Assembly (NCBI GenBank): GCA_002428685.1
Contig: DIXL01000089.1
Span: forward strand, 1-40,930
DNA length: 40,930 bases
Direction of reading: 5' to 3'
Origin: Cloacimonetes bacterium UBA6081
GTDB lineage: Bacteria; Cloacimonadota; Cloacimonadia; Cloacimonadales; Cloacimonadaceae
Positions 7,314 to 15,803 of the stretch are shown here, piece by piece (positions within the stretch are counted from its first letter, which is position 1; the number at the start of each line of letters is the position of its first letter). Under the pieces are notes generated by a model. The model ran no database searches. It was given only the letters and a program-made list of their open reading frames with translations, and was not told the origin of the DNA. Both the position numbers and the translations under genes were made by a program.

Positions 7314-7954
7314 CTCACCACCTCAAATGCTTCTGCAAACTTGTGCCCTACTTGAGCGCCGCGAGTATATCCAAGACCTTTGATAAAGTCTTCAGTGAAA
7401 TACCCCCGGTTAATATGTATCTGAGACTCGTATTTTTTTAGCATATTCAGTTTTGATTCCATGTGCTTATCCTCGAGCCTTATAAACAGTTGTGATTCAA
7501 ATGACACTTGGTTCCAGGGTAGTTCGTAGCATATAATGCTACTCGACATCTTAAAAGCTCTTATCATTTCATTAGCAACCACCGCATGATCTTGATGATA
7601 ATCATTTAGAGAAGGACCTATGACCATATCTGGTGCGAATTCCCTTCGGAGGCTAACCAGAATATCCAACACGTCTTGCCTTCTTTCGGCTAACTTCCTA
7701 ACAGAAAAGTGATGCAAATCAACATTTTCTGCCCCAAGTCCTAAGCTGCTAGCTACCTCCATAAACTCTTTTGTGAGTGTGTCTCTAGCCATATCTGCAG
7801 GCAATGATTCTTCTGCACTCGAAAATACAACCCAATGAATTATGGCATTATTTTCAATAAATCTAGAAATTGATCCTCCACTACCAAGCTCAGCATCATC
7901 TGTGTGTGGAGAAAGAACTAGTATTTTATTACATTCTCGTGTCAAGATATTCAC
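7301..7954 (-). CDS. PIG-L family N-deacetylase
   Basis: A 217-residue LmbE/PIG-L-type zinc hydrolase. The metal motif is SPHTDDAELGSGG at residues 15-27 (Thr replaces the more common Pro of HPDD), and the second site is NDYHQDHAVVANE. It probably removes an N-acetyl group from a GlcNAc-like residue or sugar nucleotide in the cytoplasm. The start is GTG at 7954, overlapping the LpxD-like stop by 4 nt (GTGA). Deacetylase followed by N-acyltransferase is the order expected for replacing acetyl by another acyl group. Fit to the family is strong; substrate unknown. Confidence 0.82.
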   Translation of the reverse strand: MNILTRECNKILVLSPHTDDAELGSGGSISRFIENNAIIHWVVFSSAEESLPADMARDTLTKEFMEVASSLGLGAENVDLHHFSVRKLAERRQDVLDILVSLRREFAPDMVIGPSLNDYHQDHAVVANEMIRAFKMSSSIICYELPWNQVSFESQLFIRLEDKHMESKLNMLKKYESQIHINRGYFTEDFIKGLGYTRGAQVGHKFAEAFEVVRWMI

Positions 7955-8871
7955 TTTTGCCTTCTTTTTTTATACTCATCTATCGATATTGCTGGATTCC
8001 CAATCCATGTTTCTCCGTTAGGAATATTTTTGTTCACAACTGCTCCCATCCCTACAACCACATCATTGCCAACAGTAATCTGATTCTTTATACATGCTGA
8101 CGGAGCGATCCACGAGCCAGACCCGATTACGCAACTTCCTCCAAGAACGCTATTTGCTATGATCAATGAATCCTCCCCAACAACTACATTATGCGCAATA
8201 TGTACTAAATTGTCAATTTTGGTTCCTCTTCTGATTATTGTGTCCCCTAGTGCTCCTCTATCTATCGAGCAATTCGAACCAATTTCAACATCATCCTCAA
8301 TTAAAACACCTCCAATATGCGGAAATTTGGTTAAGCAGCCACTTTCATTTTTACTATATCCAAATCCCTCGCCTCCGATAACAGATGAAGCACAAATCTT
8401 AACGTTTTCACCAATCTTGACATTATCGTAAATTACGCAATGTGGCCCGATTTTGCTGTTTTGACCAATTACGCAATTACTTACAACTGCATAAGCTCCT
8501 ATTGTAACATTCACCCCTATGATAGCATTGGTATCAATCACTGCAGTTGAATGGTGATAGGAAGGCTCATCCTTCTGAAACAATCTCGCCACAATAATGG
8601 AAAACAAATATTTAGGATTGTTTGTTAGTATGAAACACTTTTCTCTTAGCAGCTGTTCAGACAACTCAGTTCCTTCCATGCATATAATGGTTTTTGCTCT
8701 TGTAAGTTTTATCTGTTCTATTGCAAACGTATCATAATTCTTGACCCATACAATAGAGCTTTCATTTGCATCGTCCAATGGCATGGCATTATCAACTCCA
8801 ACCACTGAAGTATTGCCTACAATTTTATCAATATCCCTAATCAGGGGTGCGATCGCTGATAAAGTAAACAT
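7951..8871 (-). CDS. LpxD-like sugar N-acyltransferase
   Basis: A 306-residue left-handed beta-helix acyltransferase. From about residue 110 it carries hexapeptide repeats (for example IGANVT-type turns). IGGEGFGYSKNESGCLTKFP and VEIGSNCSIDRGALGDTIIR are LpxD signatures, and HIAHNVVVGED contains the catalytic His. LpxD transfers a 3-hydroxyacyl chain from ACP to the 2-amino group of a UDP-glucosamine. The length is a little below LpxD (about 340), mainly in the N-terminal uridine-binding part. AAGGAG precedes the ATG. Linked to a deacetylase and acyl-chain enzymes, it probably acylates a glycan amino sugar rather than lipid A, but a true lpxD cannot be excluded. Confidence 0.8.
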   Translation of the reverse strand: MFTLSAIAPLIRDIDKIVGNTSVVGVDNAMPLDDANESSIVWVKNYDTFAIEQIKLTRAKTIICMEGTELSEQLLREKCFILTNNPKYLFSIIVARLFQKDEPSYHHSTAVIDTNAIIGVNVTIGAYAVVSNCVIGQNSKIGPHCVIYDNVKIGENVKICASSVIGGEGFGYSKNESGCLTKFPHIGGVLIEDDVEIGSNCSIDRGALGDTIIRRGTKIDNLVHIAHNVVVGEDSLIIANSVLGGSCVIGSGSWIAPSACIKNQITVGNDVVVGMGAVVNKNIPNGETWIGNPAISIDEYKKRRQK

Positions 8872-8935
8872 TAATCACTCCTTAAGCATATTATACTTAA
8901 TATAGAATAGCTAATCTTTATCTGTCACTCTGCTA

Positions 8936-10012
8936 CTACCTGAAGAGCTGGAATTGAAACTTGGCATTAAGCACATTCTTCCTAGATCTTGGGTAGTTTA
9001 TTATAAACCAATTTAAAAACCTAGTAACATCAATCTTATCTTGTAGAACTAGACGAATCTTCTCTTCATACTGCATCTTCAAAGATTCAGAATTCATATA
9101 ATAAATAACTTGTTCCCATGCTTCATCAATCTTATCAAAAAAATCCTGGATGTGATACTTTTGTGATAGCTCTATATGTATCCCTAGTTTTTTTGCCAGC
9201 GGATTTATTATAATGTTCGGAGTGCCTAGCATGGCACATTCTGTTGCCATCGTCCCACTCTCTCCAATAAAAAGACTCGCAAAGGCAAGAACACTATGGA
9301 TATCTTCTGGATTAATTTGCATTTGATAAGGCTTCAACTCGATAGGAAGCTCAGCCTCCGATGAGATAAAAACTCTCATCTTGGATGATAAAGACGCAAT
9401 CAGTTTCAGCTTATCATCGATAGATATCCCGTTGTTCCCCACATCGTGGGTAGCTGCCCAAGCCACAAACCTCACAATCGCATATTTTTCACCTTTCTCC
9501 ACACCCAAATCTGTAAGAATATTTTCATTAGGAGTAAACACATTAGGATGCAGATATGCCAGCTCATGGTAACCGGGGTATCTGATCTCTTTCTTTCCCA
9601 AGCTAGGATGTTCATAATCTCCAGTCAGAACTACGTCGGTAAAAGGCATGCTAAGGCGAACTTGCTCCATGTTAAAGGTATCTTCAAGTGCAATATGTGG
9701 TTTCCTAACTAGAAATGATGTATGTGCAGCAATTGTAGATCCGTGGCTAATAAACATATCCGGTTTGAACCTTAAGGCTGTATCGAGTATCTGCAGTTCA
9801 TTCTTTGCCAAGCCATACAGCTTACCCTTCATGGTTTTATAGTGTTTGCCGAAGTTCTCATATACAAAACCGTAGGTCTTGAGGAGATGAACTACATGTT
9901 CTCTATCCCTGCATGTGAAGAGAACCTTATGTCCCTTATCGATGAGTTGCCATGCCAGGTTCTTAAACAGATGAACATGCGCCGGATGACCGATGTCAAT
10001 CAATATTCTCAT
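8936..10012 (-). CDS. DUF354 family protein, GT-B-like glycosyltransferase
   Basis: A 358-residue DUF354 protein with the typical opening MRILIDIGHPAHVHLFKNLA, the GHKVLFTCRDREHVVHLLKTYGF segment, and a C-terminal half with GESGTMATECAMLGTPNIII, resembling the donor-binding fold of MurG-like glycosyltransferases. No signal peptide is present. Its ATG overlaps the stop of the decarboxylase-like gene (ATGA), so the two are coupled. Family members are common in capsule and O-antigen loci of bacteria and archaea, usually as putative glycosyltransferases; activity and sugar are unknown. Confidence 0.8.
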   Translation of the reverse strand: MRILIDIGHPAHVHLFKNLAWQLIDKGHKVLFTCRDREHVVHLLKTYGFVYENFGKHYKTMKGKLYGLAKNELQILDTALRFKPDMFISHGSTIAAHTSFLVRKPHIALEDTFNMEQVRLSMPFTDVVLTGDYEHPSLGKKEIRYPGYHELAYLHPNVFTPNENILTDLGVEKGEKYAIVRFVAWAATHDVGNNGISIDDKLKLIASLSSKMRVFISSEAELPIELKPYQMQINPEDIHSVLAFASLFIGESGTMATECAMLGTPNIIINPLAKKLGIHIELSQKYHIQDFFDKIDEAWEQVIYYMNSESLKMQYEEKIRLVLQDKIDVTRFLNWFIINYPRSRKNVLNAKFQFQLFR

Positions 10013-10794
10013 TTACTTATCTCAGCAATAATCGTGCTTTTTGCATAAACCTGCTCTTTGAGTTTGACCTGAATCTTAGCATCAATAGGTAAGAATATAT
10101 CCACTTGACTCCCAAAGCGAATCATGCCAATCCAATCACCCTTAGTGACTTCCTGCCCTTCGTTCACATACGAATCTACTCTGCGAACACGCTTCGATGC
10201 TATCTGTACTACCGCCACTTCATACTCGTCATTATTGATCACGTAAGTATGACGTTCATTCTCAGTCATTGATATAAACTCTTTCAAAGAATGGAACTTG
10301 CCAACAATATGCTTTGATAATACTATCTTCCCATCACATGGAGAACAGTTTTTATGCACGTCGAAAGGAGTCATGTTAATCCCTATTTGAATGCAGGGCC
10401 GACGTACCATATCTGTACCAGTTAACTCATCAATCTTGGAAAAACGACCATTTTTTATTGAAACAAACTCCCTGTCTTCATCTATTCGGTTGATATAGAT
10501 TATGTTCCCGTCAGCCGGAGACACTATTTGATTATCTCGTGCTGTCACCTTCCTTTTCGGAGTCCTCCAGAATCGTAATTGAATTCCTGCATAAGCAATA
10601 AAAGGAAGGACAAGTATCGATACTATAACTGATAAAACAATGGTGTTAAACACTACAAGCCCGACAATCCACGCTACAAATGCAACTATCAGATTGTCTA
10701 TAAGCATTAGCCTCAAGTTCATGTGAGTTTTGTAGTGTAGATATAGATACATGACAGTGCTTGCGAGCACAACGATTAATAAATGTAGTACCAT
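10009..10794 (-). CDS. Phosphatidylserine decarboxylase-like proenzyme
   Basis: About 261 residues. The N-terminal 70 residues form two or three hydrophobic segments (MVLHLLIVVLAS; LIVAFVAWIVGLVVFNTIVL). A PSD domain follows with VSPADGNIIYI, INMTPFDVHKN and the self-cleavage site GMIRFGSQVDIFLP, where G228-S229 would give the pyruvoyl group. The RFGSQVD form is that of short archaetidylserine-type decarboxylases. I start at 10794 because AAGGAG is 8 nt away, against 2 nt for the ATG at 10800; the longer frame to 10884 overlaps the upstream gene. Finding it among sugar genes suggests decarboxylation of a serine attached to a lipid or glycan phosphate to give ethanolamine. A plain phospholipid role is the alternative. 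Confidence 0.78.
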   Translation of the reverse strand: MVLHLLIVVLASTVMYLYLHYKTHMNLRLMLIDNLIVAFVAWIVGLVVFNTIVLSVIVSILVLPFIAYAGIQLRFWRTPKRKVTARDNQIVSPADGNIIYINRIDEDREFVSIKNGRFSKIDELTGTDMVRRPCIQIGINMTPFDVHKNCSPCDGKIVLSKHIVGKFHSLKEFISMTENERHTYVINNDEYEVAVVQIASKRVRRVDSYVNEGQEVTKGDWIGMIRFGSQVDIFLPIDAKIQVKLKEQVYAKSTIIAEISK

Positions 10795-10807
10795 GTTCAT
10801 TTCTCCT

Positions 10808-11962
10808 TCACCTTCTCGTAGCAAAGAGATAAGGCAAATATAAAAGTTGCATAATAAATGGCTTGAGGTCCGAACTACAGGCAACAGCCTGGTTTTTTGA
10901 CAGACAATTGCTTTTGATCGGCATTTTGTGTCTTAGTATTGCAAGCAAGGTGGGAACATCAGTAACGATATCCTGCCAATCGGCCTGCCGGTATTCTTCA
11001 TTAGCGATAAGCGACTCTCCAGTATAATGCATATACATTGTCTCAAGTAGGGGAATCTTTGCATAATTGGCCAAAGTATGCCATTTCCAGGTTCTTGGAT
11101 TGACCTCCAAGAATTTGTATTGACCGTCTCGATGATCAAATTTAAATTCAACTTCAGCTAAACCACTATACTCAATGTCTTGCATAATAGCGGAGGCATA
11201 TTCTTCAATCAAAGGCAATTGGACTGTCTCGGCAAAGGTTGTGGCATTGCCAAAATCTATCGGGTGCTGCCTGGCCCTCCTGGCTGTGATATGCGCCTTG
11301 ACCTCTCCCTCCCAGGCAAACAAACCCACTGAGTATTGATTGTAGGAATCGCCCGGAATGACTTCCTGGGTTAGGATATCCGAAATTGAGAGAACGTCAA
11401 GTACTCTTTTCATTTCTTTCACTAACAGAGCCTTATTCTCACATAAAATCGCTTTCTTTTTGAACAAGAGATAAAAATCAACCATCACCGAAGGTTTGAT
11501 GATTACAGGAAAAAGAATACTATCAGCAAGTTGTTCAAGCTGATCAAGACTCTCTGCACCAATCGTTTTAGGAGCAGGGATCTCTAATCTCTCAATCATG
11601 GAATATGATAGTGATTTGTGATAAAAGTTACGAACCTTCTCCCAGTCATCCACCACAACCTTATAATATCGAGATAACTCCTTCTTATTCTCACTCAGCA
11701 GCTTCACGTGTCTATCATTGGTCGGCATCAAAAGCCATCCATTAAATGAGCCTGTAAAGCTTACAGATAATAATCTTGATAAGAGCTTGCTATCTTCTAC
11801 CTGAATAAACTTGCCACAATATCTGGAATGACGTGCAAGGTTATACTTGGATCCGTCAAGCACAACGATTGGTATGCCATGCTGGCCAAGCACTCTGCAG
11901 ATACCCAGAGCTTGGATGTGGGCACCGAGGAGGAGGACGCCTGGTTTGTTTGATTTTTTCAT
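10808..11962 (-). CDS. ATP-grasp ligase
   Basis: A 384-residue ATP-grasp protein. The preATP domain opens GVLLLGAHIQALGICRVLGQ. Lysines in ILFPVIIKPS and the C-terminal metal-binding LAEVEFKFDHRDGQYKFLEV followed by NPRTWKWH place the ATP and magnesium sites. These enzymes join a carboxylate to an amine through an acyl phosphate. AGGAA precedes the ATG at 11962. Its stop is 13 nt before the decarboxylase-like start, so an amino acid might be attached by one and decarboxylated by the other; that link is inference. On its 5' side it is separated from the rest of the locus by the repeat-flanked four-helix-bundle gene. Confidence 0.8.
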   Translation of the reverse strand: MKKSNKPGVLLLGAHIQALGICRVLGQHGIPIVVLDGSKYNLARHSRYCGKFIQVEDSKLLSRLLSVSFTGSFNGWLLMPTNDRHVKLLSENKKELSRYYKVVVDDWEKVRNFYHKSLSYSMIERLEIPAPKTIGAESLDQLEQLADSILFPVIIKPSVMVDFYLLFKKKAILCENKALLVKEMKRVLDVLSISDILTQEVIPGDSYNQYSVGLFAWEGEVKAHITARRARQHPIDFGNATTFAETVQLPLIEEYASAIMQDIEYSGLAEVEFKFDHRDGQYKFLEVNPRTWKWHTLANYAKIPLLETMYMHYTGESLIANEEYRQADWQDIVTDVPTLLAILRHKMPIKSNCLSKNQAVACSSDLKPFIMQLLYLPYLFATRR

Positions 11963-11981
11963 TATGTTCCTACTTTTTTGA

Positions 11982-12113
11982 GAGATGGGGAGACTGGGAG
12001 ACGGGGAGATGGGGTGACGGGGTGACGGGGTGACGGGGTGATGGGGTGACGGGGTGATGGGGTGACGGGGAGATGGGGAGACGGGGTGACGGGGAGACGG
12101 GGAGAAGAGGTGA
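11982..12113. repeat. Octamer tandem repeat array (family C, left arm)
   Basis: About sixteen imperfect 8-base units of the form ggggtgac, ggggagac and ggggtgat run head to tail for 130 bases. The opposite arm, with complementary polarity (ctccccgtctc and similar), is at 12493-12577, so the pair frames the four-helix-bundle gene as an inverted repeat. The array ends 3 bases before that gene's stop codon. No spacers are present, so it is not a CRISPR. Confidence 0.85.
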
Positions 12114-12116
12114 ATA

Positions 12117-12488
12117 TCATAATGTCCAGTTCTCTGGTTTGGATGACATGTTTACCAGTTTCCCGATAATGTTATTGTATTCTTTGTAAAGTCTTTCACA
12201 GTCATCTCTCTTTAGATAATCACAACTAAAAGCGAACTGAATCCAAACCTGTGTTTCTGCCGCTTCTCCTTCCGAATCTGATAGCTTAGAAATAAAAGAT
12301 TTGGGATACTTCCTTTTGCGAAATGCTTCAGCAATATTAGCACAAACAGACCGGGAAGACCTTCTGATTTGATCGCTAAGAGAATAGCACTCCTCTTTGG
12401 GAAAAGTACTTGTTATTCGAAAAATCTCTTGAGCTGCCCTGAAAGCCTTCTTGTAAACATCCAAATCAGTATGAACCCTAATCTTCAC
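12117..12488 (-). CDS. Four-helix-bundle protein (23S rRNA IVP family)
   Basis: A 123-residue member of the four-helix-bundle family, homologues of which are encoded in intervening sequences of 23S rRNA genes. Hallmarks are the opening DLDVYKKAFRAAQEIFRIT, then FPKEECYSLSDQIRRSSRSV, CANIAEAFRKRKY, and SDSEGEAAETQVWIQFAFSCDYL. The start ATG directly abuts the stop of the glycosyltransferase gene, and purine-rich repeat arms lie on both sides. The family is often found in variable regions and next to repeats; its biological role is unknown. The gene is intact and looks like a cassette inserted between two biosynthetic genes. Confidence 0.85.
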   Translation of the reverse strand: MKIRVHTDLDVYKKAFRAAQEIFRITSTFPKEECYSLSDQIRRSSRSVCANIAEAFRKRKYPKSFISKLSDSEGEAAETQVWIQFAFSCDYLKRDDCERLYKEYNNIIGKLVNMSSKPENWTL

Positions 12489-13484
12489 CTAATATCTCCT
12501 CATCTCTCCCTCTCTCCCTCTCATAGTCTCCAAGTCTCCCCGTCTCTTAGTCTCCAAATCGCTCCCTCTAATAATCTCCTTATAAAGCCCAACAATCCTC
12601 TTCGCAACACTCTCAGCATCTAAACCAAGTTCTATCAGCCGCTCTCTTCCCCTACTCTCCCGTATATTCTGGAAGATCTGATTAAGTTGAGCAGATAGGG
12701 CAACAGGTTCCTTTGAAGCATGATAGCAACCATCAACCCCTTCTAATAGCCAGCGAACATCCCCAACATCTACGGATACAATTGGAGTATTGCAAGCCAT
12801 AGCTTCTTTAATTACGTTGGGGGATCCTTCCCAGAGAGAAGTGAGAAGGAGAACATCAACGGCATTCAGATATATTGGCATATCCTCATGCTTTATGCCG
12901 TGAACAACCTTCAATTCTATATCTTCAGAATTCAAGGCCTTAATTGCTTGATCTGCCAAAGTATAGTTTTTTTCCGGCCGTGCAGGATTTGCCGCGAATA
13001 GTACTATTCGTTTGTCTGGAGACCAAGCAAGTTTCGCTCTACAATAGCTCCTGTCCATCGGCTTAAATAAGTCCATATCCACACCGTTCGGTATCACGTT
13101 CACGCACTTCAGACCAAGGCTTTGCTTCATATCTTCAGACTTTACTATTGTAGATGCCCAAACTCTTTTCACAAAAAACCTGATAACCAAACGCCACAAG
13201 CCAGAGCTTTTCACATCACTCCCCATCAGAGAGCAGATAACAGGTTTGCGTGTGGCAAGAGAAGAAACTATGCCGCAAAAAGAATAATGTGCATGGATAT
13301 GATCAGGATTCAATTCTTTGATTACTTTATATAGAGGTAGAATATTCTTTATATAGCCTATGAAGCCTTTGCCATGAATTCCATGAATACGGATATCCAG
13401 ACCGTATTTTAACAATGATTTAGCCTGCGCTACAACTATCGGAGAACCACCAGCATTGAAACTGGATATAAAAAGTACGCGCAT
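12489..13484 (-). CDS. Glycosyltransferase family 4, C-terminus extended by repeat
   Basis: A 331-residue GT-B enzyme. The N-terminal acceptor domain opens MRVLFISSFNAGGSPIVVAQ. The donor domain contains NVIPNGVDMDLFKPM, LFAANPARPEKN and the E-x7-E nucleotide-sugar motif in WEGSPNVIKEAMACNTPIVS. It transfers a sugar, retaining configuration, in the cytoplasm during repeat-unit assembly. The last 25 or so residues (GSDLETKRRGDLETMRGREG and on) are low-complexity and are simply translated family C repeat; the natural end is probably near GLYKEII. It starts one base after the stop of the CapK-like gene. Donor sugar unknown. Confidence 0.83.
   Translation of the reverse strand: MRVLFISSFNAGGSPIVVAQAKSLLKYGLDIRIHGIHGKGFIGYIKNILPLYKVIKELNPDHIHAHYSFCGIVSSLATRKPVICSLMGSDVKSSGLWRLVIRFFVKRVWASTIVKSEDMKQSLGLKCVNVIPNGVDMDLFKPMDRSYCRAKLAWSPDKRIVLFAANPARPEKNYTLADQAIKALNSEDIELKVVHGIKHEDMPIYLNAVDVLLLTSLWEGSPNVIKEAMACNTPIVSVDVGDVRWLLEGVDGCYHASKEPVALSAQLNQIFQNIRESRGRERLIELGLDAESVAKRIVGLYKEIIRGSDLETKRRGDLETMRGREGEMRRY
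12493..12577. repeat. Family C repeat arm (inverted), overlapping glycosyltransferase 3' end
   Basis: Pyrimidine-rich units such as ctctccct, agtctccaagtctcc and ccgtctcttagtctcc are the reverse complement in character of the gagacggg array at 11982-12113. The unit pattern is looser than in the left arm. The arm is coding for the C-terminal tail of the glycosyltransferase. Confidence 0.7.
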
Positions 13485-13485
13485 G

Positions 13486-14808
13486 CTACGAAAGTAGTTT
13501 ATTTATAACCGGCCTGTACTTTCCCGTAGCAGTATTGGTTATCTGAGTTTCTTGTTGAAATACAACGTCAATTTTTCCAAGACGAGACTGAATATTTTCG
13601 GTTAACATTTGCATCTCTTCAGATTCCAGTTCAGAAGAGATGTACTTAAACACTAACAAATCCTTTGCTTCTTGAACTATCTGAAACTTGTTCAATTCTC
13701 GTTTCTGGGCTATTCCGCTATCAAAAACAAGGTGCCAAAAATACGCCCAATGCAAATATTCTCCATTTAGCCCAATTACATAGTCACATGTGCGACCCAT
13801 CACATTCTGGATCAAGCGATGCTCTCTGCCACAGCTGCACTTCTCATTCTTAATTATAGCCTGGTCGGCATTATAATATCTTATGAACGGCATGGAGTAG
13901 TTATCAAGGTCTGTCAAAATGAGATCGTTGTCCTCATTCTGCTCAACAATAACCCGTTCCTCAGTAATGTGCATACCCTCATGCTTCTCGCACTCGAATG
14001 CAACTCCGCCAACTTCTCCGCAGCCATATTGATCAAAAGATTCTGCCCCCAAGACCTCTTTGAATAGCTCACGGTGTTGGGGCATAAGCGGTTCAGCAGT
14101 AGTAGTTACCACAGGTATCCGGCAAAAAACACCCCGCTTTTTCATCTGCTGGCAGAGATTGTAAAGGTATTGGCTGTATCCTCTTACCAGCCTAATATCA
14201 CTATTGATAAGATGTGATATTATGCTTTTGGTTATCTCTTCGTCAGTACTGTAGGGATTTATGACAATCTGATTCAATAGACGATGTTGTAGAAATGATT
14301 TAATCTCTCCCTTGAAGTATTTTATGTCACGATTATGTGCAACATGCCCACCCATAAGGATCAAAGCTTTTTCTCCGGCATTGTATCCCATCCAGCTTTC
14401 AAATCTCTTAAACGCTCCCCATATTGAGCTCCTGGTATTGGCATCGTTTCTTTTGACTAAAATGCTTCCTGTGGTCCCCCCGGTCTGCCCAGATTTCACA
14501 CCTTTAATTGTTTTCAGGTTTAAGGGAGTAAAATCAGCGTAGTTTGCCTTGATATCCTCTTTTGTAACTTTAGGCAATTCAGCAAGAGTGTCAATTGAAG
14601 CGAAATCAGAAGGGATTAATCCCTTTTGCTTCATCACTTTTTGATAGAACGGAACATTCTCGTAACAATGCTCCATCAAATCCCGCAGTTTCCTGCTTTG
14701 AATCTCAGCTAAATCACTTCTTGAAAACCATTGGCTTTCCATGTAATGCCTATAGTCTTTACGAACATGTTTCCCAGTAATAATATCGCTTACTATAGTA
14801 AAATCCAT
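13486..14808 (-). CDS. CapK/PaaK-like adenylate-forming enzyme
   Basis: About 440 residues related to phenylacetate-CoA ligase and CapK of capsule loci. The phosphate-binding loop is GVKSGQTGGTTGSILVKR. Downstream are QYGCGEVGGVAFECEKHEGM, LILTDLDNYSMPFIRYYNAD and a Cys/His cluster (KCSCGREHRL). The ATG at 14808 has GGAGG 5 nt upstream, better than the ATG at 14820. The family activates carboxylic acids as adenylates; in polysaccharide loci the acceptor is unknown but probably a sugar amine or hydroxyl. It might activate an acid for decoration of the repeat unit. Assignment to the superfamily is safe; function is inference. Confidence 0.78.
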   Translation of the reverse strand: MDFTIVSDIITGKHVRKDYRHYMESQWFSRSDLAEIQSRKLRDLMEHCYENVPFYQKVMKQKGLIPSDFASIDTLAELPKVTKEDIKANYADFTPLNLKTIKGVKSGQTGGTTGSILVKRNDANTRSSIWGAFKRFESWMGYNAGEKALILMGGHVAHNRDIKYFKGEIKSFLQHRLLNQIVINPYSTDEEITKSIISHLINSDIRLVRGYSQYLYNLCQQMKKRGVFCRIPVVTTTAEPLMPQHRELFKEVLGAESFDQYGCGEVGGVAFECEKHEGMHITEERVIVEQNEDNDLILTDLDNYSMPFIRYYNADQAIIKNEKCSCGREHRLIQNVMGRTCDYVIGLNGEYLHWAYFWHLVFDSGIAQKRELNKFQIVQEAKDLLVFKYISSELESEEMQMLTENIQSRLGKIDVVFQQETQITNTATGKYRPVINKLLS

Positions 14809-14840
14809 CGGATCCTCCATGGATGATTTATGCTCATCTT

Positions 14841-15803
14841 TTATGAACCCTGCCGAACGATCTCGAATGGTATGTTTTCTGTTTTGATCCGCTTTTTATA
14901 AGCAGGAATGAAGCATATTAGGGAAACAAAATCCCTGACAAATAAATACCCCAATCTGGACACTTTTTCTTTAGAGAAACTGAACCTGGTTCTGATAATC
15001 AGAAAAACAGGATATACTATCATAACGTAGGGGGTAAAAATTAATGCCCCCAACAAGGTTAGAGCTAATACTATAAGAGATGAATCATGCGTGATCATTC
15101 GCCTGTAAGTGTATCGATTGAAAATATTAATCTTATACATTAGCAGGTTGCCATAAATCCAATTACATTTAAAAAAATCAGCCAAGTTAGGCGAGCGGGG
15201 AATATCCGTATGGTGATGAACAAAATAGATAGGTAATAACGTCAACAAAACACCTTGTTTTGCCAATCTAAGTCCGAGCTCAGGATCTGCTGCACGCCTC
15301 ATGCGGTTGTCCATGCCACCTGCATCCTCATAAATCTCTTTTTTGATCCAAAAAGAGCCACCTGTTATTGGTTTTTTTATGGCAGATTTTATTTGCGCAA
15401 ATTCTCGTTTTGTTCCCATCAAATTACCCTGCTTATCGTAATAATGATGAAGGAGATCACCTGAGACTAAATCATACTTTAAGCTCATCTTTTCATCAAG
15501 AATTTTTGGGATAAAACTAGATACAATTTCCATATCACCATCCAAGAAATTGAAAATGTCTCCACAAGCGTGCTTTGCCCCAATATTTCTACCCATGGCA
15601 GCATTCCATATCTTGGTCAATTTGAATATCTTATCAACATTGTGTGTCAAAGCTATCTCAATTGAGCGATCACTTGAGTTCGAATCCACATATATGATCT
15701 CATAATCTATAATTGAGTTCTCATCACAAGCTTTGTGTATACTTTTGAAGCATTTATTTAAGTGCATCTCTTCATTTCTGCCAATAACAATGAATGAAAT
15801 CAT
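14841..15803 (-). CDS. Glycosyltransferase family 2
   Basis: A 320-residue GT-A enzyme. The opening MISFIVIGRNEEMHLNKCFK, the YVDSNSSDRSIEIA segment, the metal-binding DXD-like FNFLDGDMEIV and the later GGSFWIKKEIYEDAGGMDNRMRRAADPELGLRL-type acceptor region (given here only in outline) are all characteristic. Two hydrophobic helices near 235-280 anchor it at the membrane. It overlaps the polymerase gene by 4 nt. It adds one sugar of the repeat unit, inverting configuration; donor unknown. Confidence 0.82.
   Translation of the reverse strand: MISFIVIGRNEEMHLNKCFKSIHKACDENSIIDYEIIYVDSNSSDRSIEIALTHNVDKIFKLTKIWNAAMGRNIGAKHACGDIFNFLDGDMEIVSSFIPKILDEKMSLKYDLVSGDLLHHYYDKQGNLMGTKREFAQIKSAIKKPITGGSFWIKKEIYEDAGGMDNRMRRAADPELGLRLAKQGVLLTLLPIYFVHHHTDIPRSPNLADFFKCNWIYGNLLMYKINIFNRYTYRRMITHDSSLIVLALTLLGALIFTPYVMIVYPVFLIIRTRFSFSKEKVSRLGYLFVRDFVSLICFIPAYKKRIKTENIPFEIVRQGS

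Noticed and set aside
11982..12113. CRISPR array
   Set aside because: Contiguous 8-base units with no unique spacers and no cas genes. The same argument applies to 40511-40615.
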